From the NCBI GenBank assembly GCA_900768995.1, contig CAAGEZ010000025.1, forward strand, positions 1-14,328: a stretch of 14,328 nucleotides of DNA, given 5' to 3'. Below the pieces are notes generated by a model that worked only from the letters and a program-made list of their open reading frames with translations, had not been told where the DNA came from and made no database searches. This stretch comes from Oscillospiraceae bacterium. GTDB taxonomy: Bacteria; Bacillota; Clostridia; Oscillospirales; Ruminococcaceae. Positions within the stretch are counted from its first letter, which is position 1; each line of letters begins with the position of its first letter. This document shows positions 1 to 5,627 of this stretch, in pieces. The position numbers and the translations under genes were made by a program.

Positions 1-31
1 ACTGGAGTTCAGACGTGTGCTCTTCCGATCT
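1..31 (+). other. Sequencing adapter remnant (Illumina TruSeq read 2)
   Basis: Bases 1-31 match the 3' part of the Illumina TruSeq read-2 adapter and end in the diagnostic GCTCTTCCGATCT. Genomic sequence starts at base 32. This is library contamination left at a contig end, so nothing should be inferred from these bases. Confidence 0.97.
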
Positions 32-32
32 G

Positions 33-131
33 GCAACAACGGAGATATCAAAAAAATGGACGATGCCGCTTCGGGACTGGGGCAAGGTGCTCGGTGAGCT
101 TGAGATAATGTATCCGGACAGGCTGAACTGA
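33..131 (+). CDS. IS256-family transposase, C-terminal fragment
   Basis: Read from base 33, this is an open frame of 32 codons ending in TGA at 129-131. It contains SKKWTMPLRDWGKVLGELEI, which fits the conserved C-terminal tail of IS256-family (mutator-type DDE) transposases, where the K-K-W-T-M-P...W motif is typical. Everything upstream is lost because the contig begins here at the adapter. The product would belong to a cut-and-paste or copy-out transposase, but this piece lacks the DDE catalytic core. Only two bases separate the stop codon from the IS1182-associated repeat, so the native IS256 right end is not visible here. Confidence 0.85.
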   Translation, partial: ATTEISKKWTMPLRDWGKVLGELEIMYPDRLN

Positions 132-138
132 TACCGCC

Positions 139-191
139 GCAAAATATCCTGATTTCACTGCGCTGCGCTCCGTTGCATCAGGATATTTTGC
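139..191. repeat. Hairpin flanking the IS1182 end (left copy)
   Basis: A perfect 15-bp inverted repeat, GCAAAATATCCTGAT (139-153) with its complement at 177-191, encloses a 23-base loop. It lies between the end of the IS256 transposase and the IS1182 terminal inverted repeat. The same stem occurs at 13847-13894 next to a second copy of this IS end. The loops differ only by a 5-bp tandem duplication (GCGCT) present here. No U-run follows, so it does not look like an ordinary terminator. It may be part of the element's tip or a palindromic target. Confidence 0.85.
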
Positions 192-200
192 ATCGGGGGC

Positions 201-229
201 TTGACAAACGGCAGTATTCAATTTATACT
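201..229 (+). promoter_or_regulatory. Promoter inside the IS1182 end, antisense to transposase
   Basis: TTGACA (201-206), a 17-base spacer and TATACT (224-229) form a near-consensus sigma-A promoter on the plus strand. The -35 lies within the terminal inverted repeat, and transcription would run inward, antisense to the 3' end of the transposase gene. The arrangement is kept in the second copy at 13810-13838 (TTGACA, 17 bases, TATATT). Confidence 0.6.
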
Positions 230-321
230 GAAAAGGAAAGAGAGCGACCGATCAGCCGCTCTTACCACAAAGTCATTTTTCTGCAGTTGATTGTTTTTAC
301 AGAGTTTTTTTCGCAGAGCCT

Positions 322-1620
322 TCATACAGCAAATTTAAGCCTAATCCAGTTTGTTACCTGAGATAAGCCTCTGTGATTTGTATAACGCATTGCGTGTTTT
401 TCTTTTGCGTCCGCAAACACTCTTTCAATCGTCTCTTTCCTCTTGCTGTAGAGCGCTTTGTATTCGGGCGTATGTCTTATGTCTTCCGCACGTTCAAGGT
501 AGTTTTCCCATATATGCTTTGTCACAAGCTTTTCATGTTTAATGCTTTCTGTGCAGTATCCTATTGACGGACAATTTTCACATGAATAACTTTTGCTTTC
601 AAATTCTCTGTATCCGTCTCTGTTGGTTGTTGCATAGCTTAAAACGTGATCTTCGGGACAAAGTACACAGTCATAATATTCATCAAATATGTACGAATAT
701 GGTCTGAAAAAACCTGTTTTACCCATTGGTCTTTTGTATGGGAGGACAGGTATTCTTTTATCGTCAAATACTTTCTTGCATATCCATAGTGTTTTGTATT
801 CTGCGTCCATTACTACTGTTTCTATCTCGAGGTGCTTTTCTGTCATTTTGTCATAAAGTCCGTCAAATGCTGCACTGTCATGCACATTGCCTGCATTAAC
901 GGTTACATCAACAACATAACCGTGTTCGTCACAGGCTGTCTGAGCTGTATAAGCAAGGCATTTCTTATGCTCACCCTTGTGGAAAACTCCGCTTTCGGGG
1001 TCTGTGGTCGATTCATTAACTATCTTCTTTTCGAGTGATTTAGGTCCATCAAAAGGCTTTTTGCTATGTTCTTCACGTTCTTCGTTTATCTCGTCCATAA
1101 GCTGTTCTTCATATATCTTTGAAGCTTTGGATATTTCTTTCTTTACGACATTTTTGATATTTGCATTAGCTTTGATATGTGTACCGTCAACAAATACTGT
1201 TTCGGGAGAAAGATAGCCTGCGTTGTTTATCTCGTTAAGTATCCAATCAAATATTTTTTCAGCCGTTTCAGTGGTGTATCTGTGTTTAAAGTTGTAGCTG
1301 AGGGTAGAAAAATGCGGAGTTTTTTTATTGAGAAGATAGCCGATAAACCAGCGGTAACCGACATTCATACGAACTTCTTCAGCAGTCTTTCTGAGAGATG
1401 GTATGCCGAATATATGCTGTATCAAAGTCATTTTGAAAAGCACAACAGGATCTATGCTTGGTCTGCCGTTGTCGGGACAGAATAAGTCTTCAACGAAGTC
1501 ATATATTTTGTTAAAATCAACTGCTGCATCTATCTTTCGCAGAAGATGATCCTTCGGTACCAATGCTTCTATACTTACAAATTCAAGCTGATCTCTTTCT
1601 TTTCTTTCCTTTTTCAGCAT
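322..1620 (-). CDS. IS1182-family transposase
   Basis: A DDE transposase of the IS1182 family (432 aa from the chosen start), which moves its own element. The N-terminal domain carries the family-typical run FGIPSLRKTAEEVRMNVGYR; the core follows with FVDGTHIKANANI (first Asp), MDAEYKT (second Asp) and a late ERVFADAKEKHAMRYT segment (Glu). A cysteine-rich insert, CVLCPEDH...SCENCPSIGYC, is also typical. I start at the ATG at 1618-1620, which has an AGGA eight bases upstream; the in-frame ATG at 1627-1629 lies too close to the -10 box. The protein ends abruptly at LKFAV. Relatives continue with an M-N-L-K-K-L-A-like tail, and a one-base-shifted frame here reads MKALRKKLCKNNQ and on to a TGA, so a one-base deletion near 325 has probably clipped about 35 residues. 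Confidence 0.9.
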   Translation of the reverse strand: MLKKERKERDQLEFVSIEALVPKDHLLRKIDAAVDFNKIYDFVEDLFCPDNGRPSIDPVVLFKMTLIQHIFGIPSLRKTAEEVRMNVGYRWFIGYLLNKKTPHFSTLSYNFKHRYTTETAEKIFDWILNEINNAGYLSPETVFVDGTHIKANANIKNVVKKEISKASKIYEEQLMDEINEEREEHSKKPFDGPKSLEKKIVNESTTDPESGVFHKGEHKKCLAYTAQTACDEHGYVVDVTVNAGNVHDSAAFDGLYDKMTEKHLEIETVVMDAEYKTLWICKKVFDDKRIPVLPYKRPMGKTGFFRPYSYIFDEYYDCVLCPEDHVLSYATTNRDGYREFESKSYSCENCPSIGYCTESIKHEKLVTKHIWENYLERAEDIRHTPEYKALYSKRKETIERVFADAKEKHAMRYTNHRGLSQVTNWIRLKFAV

Positions 1621-1637
1621 CTTTATCATCCTGTTTT

Positions 1638-1666
1638 ATTATACCACTTCTTACGCAAAAAAGCCA
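1638..1666 (-). promoter_or_regulatory. Transposase promoter of the IS1182 element
   Basis: A perfect -10 box TATAAT (complement of 1638-1643) lies 17 bases from a weak -35, TGGCTT (complement of 1661-1666). The -35 overlaps the arm of the terminator hairpin at 1657-1681. The spacing to the transposase favours the ATG at 1620 over the one at 1629. Confidence 0.6.
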
Positions 1667-1681
1667 CTCTTTCGGGTGACT
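1657..1681 (-). terminator. Guard terminator upstream of the IS transposase
   Basis: On the minus strand, AGTCAC pairs with GTGGCT around an 8-base loop and is followed by six Ts (1657-1662 complement). It lies inside the IS, between its outer end and the transposase promoter, so it would stop transcripts entering from flanking DNA. A-rich and T-rich flanks on both sides could make it work in both directions. Confidence 0.6.
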
Positions 1682-1730
1682 TTTTCGACAGACTGACAAG
1701 CCCACGAAATGGGGGCTTGTTCGTTATAAT

Positions 1731-1901
1731 TCACTCAAACTCGTGAAAAATACTCTCAGCACATCTTCTGAGGTCCTCCTCAGTATGCACCTCTTCCGAG
1801 CGGAGCATTATGCCGCCCTGAACGAAATCGGGCAGTGAACCGAAATAGGTCTGCGCCTTTTTGTCACGTTCAAGGAGCGCATTCAAGGGATTGGTCTGCA
1901 T
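1731..1901 (-). CDS. Small acidic hypothetical protein (56 aa)
   Basis: The 56-residue product starts MQTNPLNALLERDKKAQTYF and ends RCAESIFHEFE. I do not recognise a named family. It is charged, with no membrane segment or signal peptide, and looks like a small soluble helical protein. The start is the ATG at 1899-1901, with AAGGA nine bases and GAGG about four bases upstream; in-frame ATGs further upstream (such as 1943) lack a suitable ribosome binding site. Its stop codon is 25 bases outside the inferred IS1182 end, so insertion apparently spared the coding region but may have removed a terminator or a downstream gene. Confidence 0.6.
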   Translation of the reverse strand: MQTNPLNALLERDKKAQTYFGSLPDFVQGGIMLRSEEVHTEEDLRRCAESIFHEFE

Positions 1902-1964
1902 TTTCCTCATTCCTTTCAATGGGTTTACTGAAATTATGTGCACCGAGGGCAGGATTATCCCGTA

Positions 1965-1993
1965 TTGACGGAATTGGCGGAATATGGTATAAT
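1965..1993 (+). promoter_or_regulatory. Consensus promoter for the 53-aa ORF
   Basis: TTGACG (1965-1970), a 17-base spacer and a perfect TATAAT (1988-1993) are followed 27 bases later by a GTG start with GAGGTGG upstream. It is among the best-matching promoters in the window and points away from the 56-aa gene. Confidence 0.75.
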
Positions 1994-2020
1994 AAGAAAA
2001 AATGCAGATGAGGTGGAAGT

Positions 2021-2182
2021 GTGACAGCGGAAGAGAAAAAACGGCTTGCGGAATTTGAGCGGGACATCAAAAAAATGCAGAAAGACCACAAGGAGACCTT
2101 TGCGGAGTTTCAGCAGAAAAAAAGCCTGCCCCGAAGCATATGGGACAGGCTCAGAAATATTTTTACTCGATCATCACGGTGA
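2021..2182 (+). CDS. Small charged hypothetical protein (53 aa)
   Basis: The frame opens at GTG (2021-2023), preceded by GAGGTGG (2010-2016), under a consensus promoter, and ends in TGA at 2180-2182. The product is highly charged, M-T-A-E-E-K-K-R-L-A-E-F-E-R-D-I-K-K-M-Q..., likely one long helix followed by a basic tail (PRSIWDRLRNIFTRSSR). I do not recognise a family. The last 20 bases overlap the 3' end of convergent dtd, and codons for residues 35-44 form the dtd terminator hairpin. The gene is supported by its initiation signals rather than by homology; a short non-coding transcript is the alternative. Confidence 0.5.
   Translation: MTAEEKKRLAEFERDIKKMQKDHKETFAEFQQKKSLPRSIWDRLRNIFTRSSR
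2116..2151 (-). terminator. dtd transcription terminator
   Basis: On the minus strand, AGCCTGTCCC pairs with GGGCAGGCT (one bulged base) around a 10-base loop and is followed by seven Ts. It lies 12 bases beyond the dtd stop codon and overlaps the coding sequence of the small plus-strand ORF. Confidence 0.8.
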
Positions 2183-2594
2183 ACGGACCGTCATTTAAAA
2201 GGGAAACTTTCATATCTGCGCCGAAAATTCCTTTTTCGGTATGAGCGTATTTTTCAAGCTCAGTGCAGAAAAAATCATACAGCGGCTGTGCAGTCTCGGG
2301 GCGTGCAGCCTTAATGAATGAGGGGCGGTATCCGTGGGTGCAGTCAGCGTACAGCGTGAACTGTGAAATGCAGAGTATCTCTCCGCCCACATCGGCAAGG
2401 GACAGGTTTATTTTGTCATTTTCATCGGAAAATATCCTAAGCCCGCCAATTTTCTTTGCAATGCGAATGCAGTCGGCTTCTGTGTCGCCGTCGGTGAATC
2501 CCACGAGAATCAGGAAGCCTGTGCCTATCCTGCCCACGGTCTTTCCGTCAACATCAACGGAAGCGCTTGTTACACGCTGGATTATAGTTCTCAT
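2163..2594 (-). CDS. dtd: D-aminoacyl-tRNA deacylase
   Basis: A cytoplasmic proofreading enzyme that hydrolyses D-amino acids (and mischarged glycine) from tRNA. The 143-residue length is normal for the Dtd family. The family's SQFTLYADC motif is at residues 77-85 and the NDGP loop (Gly-cisPro motif) at 134-137; the protein begins with the usual MRTIIQRVTSASV. The start is supported by AAAGGA eight bases upstream. The gene sits alone between two terminators (2611-2645 upstream, 2116-2151 downstream). It may be read from its own weak promoter or by read-through from the chemoreceptor gene. The familiar neighbour relA/spoT is not in this window. Confidence 0.95.
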   Translation of the reverse strand: MRTIIQRVTSASVDVDGKTVGRIGTGFLILVGFTDGDTEADCIRIAKKIGGLRIFSDENDKINLSLADVGGEILCISQFTLYADCTHGYRPSFIKAARPETAQPLYDFFCTELEKYAHTEKGIFGADMKVSLLNDGPFTVMIE

Positions 2595-2610
2595 AACAAT
2601 ATCCTTTCAT

Positions 2611-2645
2611 AAAAAAACGGGAGACGAAATCTCCCGTTTTTATTT
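2611..2645. terminator. Bidirectional terminator between dtd and the chemoreceptor gene
   Basis: ACGGGAGA (2617-2624) pairs perfectly with TCTCCCGT (2630-2637) around a 5-base loop, with seven As before and a T-rich run after. On the minus strand it ends the chemoreceptor transcript 15 bases past its stop codon. Confidence 0.9.
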
Positions 2646-2659
2646 TGTTTTGACTTAGC

Positions 2660-4138
2660 TTAATATTTGCTCTGAACATTCTCGAAATCATCATCGAGAT
2701 AGATGTGAGCGGGCTTCTGCTTTGCGGGAGCTTCGTCCTCGGCGGGGAAATCCACGGGAACAAAATCGCTCTCCTTTTTCTCGGCAGGAGTGGGAGCAGG
2801 CTCATCAAATGGGCTGCTGTTGTCACTGTTTACATAGCTGTCGAAAGTCTCGGAATAATTGTTTTCTGCGGTGTTCTCGAAAGTCTCTTCAACTGCGTCC
2901 TCACCGTCAATTTTGAAGTGAGCAAGGAGATTTCTCAGAACGCCCGACTGACCTGAAAGCTCCTCGGAGGTTGCTGCGGATTCCTCGGCTGTTGCAGTGT
3001 TGCTCTGAACAACTGCTGCGATCTGCTCAACGCCCTGACTTACACGTCTTATCTCGGAAGCCTCCTCGTTGGAAGCATCGGATATCTTAGAAACTTCATC
3101 GGAAATGAGTGCTGCATTCTTCACGATCTCATCAAGAGTGCCTGCGGTCTCGTGGGCAATGTCTGCACCACGCTTAACGCTCTCAATTGAGTTTTCGATA
3201 AGGGAAGTGGTCTGGCTTGCGGCCTCTGCGCTCTTTGCGGCAAGGTTTCTGACCTCATCGGCAACAACTGCGAAGCCCTTTCCTGCATTGCCTGCACGGG
3301 CAGCCTCAACAGCTGCGTTAAGAGCAAGGATATTGGTCTGGAATGCGATATCGTCGATCACCTTGATTATCTTGGAGATCTCTGCGGAGCTTTTGTTGAT
3401 GTCGTCCATAGCGGTGAGCATCTGGCTCATTTCATCGCCGCACTCACGGATCTTGTCGCCTGTGTCATTAACGACCTTCATAGCATTGGCAGCAAAATCA
3501 GCGGTATTATCGACCTTTTTGGAAATAGTGCTTATCTGATCGTTGAGCTGGTCAATGGAGGCAGCCTGCTCGGTAGCACCCTGAGAAAGGGTCTGAGCAC
3601 CGTCAGCCACCTGCTGAGAGCCGTTTGATACCTGATTTGATGCACTGTCGATGTTGCGGAAGGTCTTTCTGAGGGAAGCGGTAATGTCGTTGTACTTATG
3701 GCTGATAAGTCCGAAATCGCCCTTCCAGTTATCAGAAAGTTTGTAGTTAAGGTCGCCCTCGGCAAGCTTGTCAAGACCTTTGTTTATCTCGTTGATGACC
3801 TCGTTAAGATGTACAACAGTGTCTTCAAGGGTGTTGTAAAGATCCTCAAACTCGGTTTTTGCATTAAGCTTCTCAGTGAATGTGTGAACATCTCCGTCCG
3901 AGATATCCTGAAGTCTTTTTGAAATGATCCCGAGCTTATTTGTTATTTTTTTTCCGATTATGAGGGACACCGCCGCAAACACTGCAAGACCAACTATAGT
4001 CATAATTATCTGAAGTACTATGTTGTTTGCAAACATCGCTATCGCCGCAACCACCGAAACAACTACAAATGCAGCGATAACATAAGTTATCGTCATTTTT
4101 CCGACAGCAGTATGAATCCATCTGCGCTTTTTATCCAT
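2660..4138 (-). CDS. Methyl-accepting chemotaxis protein without periplasmic domain
   Basis: A membrane-anchored chemoreceptor (492 aa). Two hydrophobic segments, about residues 16-36 and 39-62, are joined by only a few residues, so there is no extracytoplasmic ligand domain. A HAMP-like linker follows at about 62-115, with a second amphipathic stretch (GLDKLAEGDLNYKL, 121-134), then the helical signalling domain. Its conserved tip is at 258-305 (VIDDIAFQTNILALNAAVEA, then ...GFAVVADEVRNLA), where CheW and CheA dock. After about residue 410 comes an acidic, proline-containing tail of about 80 residues. No CheR-binding pentapeptide is visible at the C-terminus. The gene has its own promoter and terminator and no chemotaxis neighbours here. 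It probably senses an intracellular or membrane state, or responds through a partner. Confidence 0.93.
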   Translation of the reverse strand: MDKKRRWIHTAVGKMTITYVIAAFVVVSVVAAIAMFANNIVLQIIMTIVGLAVFAAVSLIIGKKITNKLGIISKRLQDISDGDVHTFTEKLNAKTEFEDLYNTLEDTVVHLNEVINEINKGLDKLAEGDLNYKLSDNWKGDFGLISHKYNDITASLRKTFRNIDSASNQVSNGSQQVADGAQTLSQGATEQAASIDQLNDQISTISKKVDNTADFAANAMKVVNDTGDKIRECGDEMSQMLTAMDDINKSSAEISKIIKVIDDIAFQTNILALNAAVEAARAGNAGKGFAVVADEVRNLAAKSAEAASQTTSLIENSIESVKRGADIAHETAGTLDEIVKNAALISDEVSKISDASNEEASEIRRVSQGVEQIAAVVQSNTATAEESAATSEELSGQSGVLRNLLAHFKIDGEDAVEETFENTAENNYSETFDSYVNSDNSSPFDEPAPTPAEKKESDFVPVDFPAEDEAPAKQKPAHIYLDDDFENVQSKY

Positions 4139-4199
4139 AAGGAGAACATCCTTTCAGTTCCGAAGCCTAATCAAGGCTCCGACAATATATTTTTATATC

Positions 4200-4228
4200 A
4201 TTATACCATATGTTTCCCGTAAAATCAA
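4200..4228 (-). promoter_or_regulatory. Promoter of the chemoreceptor gene
   Basis: On the minus strand, TTGATT (complement of 4223-4228), a 17-base spacer and a perfect TATAAT (complement of 4200-4205). The leader (about 55 bases) contains a small AGCCT/AGGCT hairpin, and GAAAGGA lies 10 bases before the ATG. Confidence 0.75.
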
Positions 4229-4265
4229 TAACTTTTTTATTAATTCCCATAAATAACGTACACCG

Positions 4266-4295
4266 AAAAAGGAGAAGCCGAAGCCTCTCCTTTTT
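4266..4295. terminator. Terminator after the GH27 gene
   Basis: AAAAAGGAGA (4266-4275) pairs perfectly with TCTCCTTTTT (4286-4295). On the minus strand the loop region folds further into a C(TTCG)G tetraloop. It lies 12 bases beyond the GH27 stop codon and closes the GH43-GH27 unit; symmetric A/T runs suggest it could work both ways. Confidence 0.88.
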
Positions 4296-4306
4296 GGGGA
4301 ATATTA

Positions 4307-5563
4307 TTATTCAAATCTGAATGCCTTTACGCCGTGTGACGGAACTGTTATATCCGCAATCTTGTCAAAAACAGCCTTTTCGCCGCTCCAGAGTTCGGTG
4401 CAGTCAAGCTTGTCGGCTGCCTCAAGGTCTGCAAGGTCAAGCTTTACAGTGCCGTTCTTTTCTCCTGCGTTGAACAGCGCAAAATATCCGCCGCCCTCGG
4501 CATTTGCCGCAGTCCAGAGGATAAATTCGTTTCCGTTTATCTCACGTCTCCATACCTGATGGGAATGGCGGGCGTTTTTGTGCATTTTAAGAATCTCCTC
4601 ATTGGTGAGCAGGCTCATTGTGAACTTGTCAAAGCCTGTCATCTCGCCGCCTATCATAAGGGGAGAGCGGAAAATGCTCCAGAGGGTGAGCATTGTTATC
4701 TGCTCATTTTCGGTGAATTTGGTGCGGTTTGCGGCATCATAATCCTGGAGTATAGGGCCTATGGGCAGCATATCCGCATCGGGCCAGTGACCCGCTCCCG
4801 AATGTGTGCACCATTTTTCCGCACGTTCGAACATTGCGTAAAGCAGCTCCCACTTGTCCCAAAAATCGTCGGTGATGCGCCACATATCCGATACCTGCTT
4901 GTAAAGCTCCGCCTTTTCGAGAAGTGCAGCTCCGGGGGAAAGGCTCAGCACCATATCCCGTCCGCAGCTCCTGAGTGACTCGCTCAGCATTACAAGCTCC
5001 GCTTCCTCGTGGGGCAGCTCTCTTGCGATATCATCGCACTTGATGAAGTCCACGCCCCATGAAGCGTACAGCTCGAAAATGCTGTCATAGTAAGCCCTTG
5101 CCCCCTCCTTTGCGGGGTCAACGCCGTACATATCCGTGTTCCAGGCACAGATGCTTGCGGTCTTGGCAATTTCACGGGCAGTCTTGTCAGTGCCCTTTAT
5201 CTTGGTGTTGCGGTGAACTGCCTGACGGGGAATGCCTCTCATAATGTGAATGCCGAATTTCAGACCGAGGGAATGAACATACTCCGCAAGAGGCGCAAAG
5301 CCCTTGCCCCCTGCCGATGAGGGGAAACGGTTCTCAGCAGGGATAAGACGGGAATACTCGTCCATACAAAGCTCGGTGAACGGGTCATACTCGTGGCTCT
5401 TGGCGTTGGGTGCGCTCCACTGAATGTCCACAACAACGTATTCCCAGCCGTACTGCTTAAGATTTTTCGCCATAAACTCGGCGTTCTTTCTTACGATATC
5501 TTCGGTAACAGCTGCACCGTAGCAGTCCCAGCTGTTCCAGCCCATAGGTGATGTTTTTGTCAT
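4307..5563 (-). CDS. GH27 glycosidase, probable beta-L-arabinopyranosidase
   Basis: A retaining glycoside hydrolase of family 27 (418 aa), classically alpha-galactosidase. The TIM barrel starts with the family signature MGWNSWDCYG (7-16). The nucleophile is Asp177 in FIKCDD, and the acid/base is Asp233 in MWRITDDF (equivalent to the W-R-x-x-x-D of other GH27 enzymes). A short beta-sandwich domain forms the C-terminus. The substrate loop reads YVVVDIQW (43-49 plus): the second Asp of the galactosidase DD-C-W motif is Ile47. As I recall, Geobacillus stearothermophilus Abp, a GH27 beta-L-arabinopyranosidase, also has Ile here (Ile67, 130 residues before its nucleophile Asp197; the spacing here is also 130). 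There is no signal peptide, so it acts in the cytoplasm. It follows the GH43 gene by 60 bases but has its own promoter. Alpha-galactosidase remains the alternative. Confidence 0.85.
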   Translation of the reverse strand: MTKTSPMGWNSWDCYGAAVTEDIVRKNAEFMAKNLKQYGWEYVVVDIQWSAPNAKSHEYDPFTELCMDEYSRLIPAENRFPSSAGGKGFAPLAEYVHSLGLKFGIHIMRGIPRQAVHRNTKIKGTDKTAREIAKTASICAWNTDMYGVDPAKEGARAYYDSIFELYASWGVDFIKCDDIARELPHEEAELVMLSESLRSCGRDMVLSLSPGAALLEKAELYKQVSDMWRITDDFWDKWELLYAMFERAEKWCTHSGAGHWPDADMLPIGPILQDYDAANRTKFTENEQITMLTLWSIFRSPLMIGGEMTGFDKFTMSLLTNEEILKMHKNARHSHQVWRREINGNEFILWTAANAEGGGYFALFNAGEKNGTVKLDLADLEAADKLDCTELWSGEKAVFDKIADITVPSHGVKAFRFE

Positions 5564-5598
5564 TTTATTCTTCCTTTCATCGGAAATATTCTAAGCTT

Positions 5599-5627
5599 AT
5601 TATACATAAAAAATTGCTTCGGGTCAA
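5599..5627 (-). promoter_or_regulatory. Internal promoter upstream of the GH27 gene
   Basis: On the minus strand, TTGACC (complement of 5622-5627), exactly 17 bases, and TATAAT (complement of 5599-5604). The -35 box overlaps the GH43 stop codon. It would let GH27 be expressed independently of GH43. No ATTTGTA-type AraR box is visible here. Confidence 0.7.

Larger units (their letters stand above)
194..1706 (-). mobile_element. IS1182-family insertion sequence, about 1.5 kb
   Basis: The element holds one transposase gene (minus strand) bounded by imperfect terminal inverted repeats. The 21-base ends at 194-214 and at 1686-1706 (complemented) match at 14 positions and share GGGCTTG. The region between the transposase promoter and the outer end has a Rho-independent terminator. 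No direct target duplication is obvious. The left end is flanked by a 15-bp-stem hairpin; the right end folds with flanking DNA into an 8-bp stem (ACAAGCCC, 1696-1703, with 1713-1720). The exact tips are uncertain: the element could extend outward to include the hairpins. Confidence 0.75.

Noticed and set aside
139..191. Hairpin as terminator of the IS256 transposase
   Set aside because: No U-run follows on either strand and an identical stem interrupts another IS256 gene mid-frame, so it tracks with the IS1182 end instead.
173..361. Open frames across the hairpin and IS end (and the counterpart starting at 13865)
   Set aside because: They begin inside the hairpin and read the IS terminal repeat in a non-coding sense; both copies share them only because the DNA is repeated.
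3069..3539. Hydrophobic-looking plus-strand open frame inside the chemoreceptor gene
   Set aside because: It is the complement of the conserved signalling-tip coding region; apparent hydrophobicity comes from reversing Ala/Glu-rich helical codons.
4141..4190. Possible riboswitch in the chemoreceptor leader
   Set aside because: Only a 5-bp hairpin (AGCCT/AGGCT) is present in a roughly 55-base leader; too small and simple for any known riboswitch fold.
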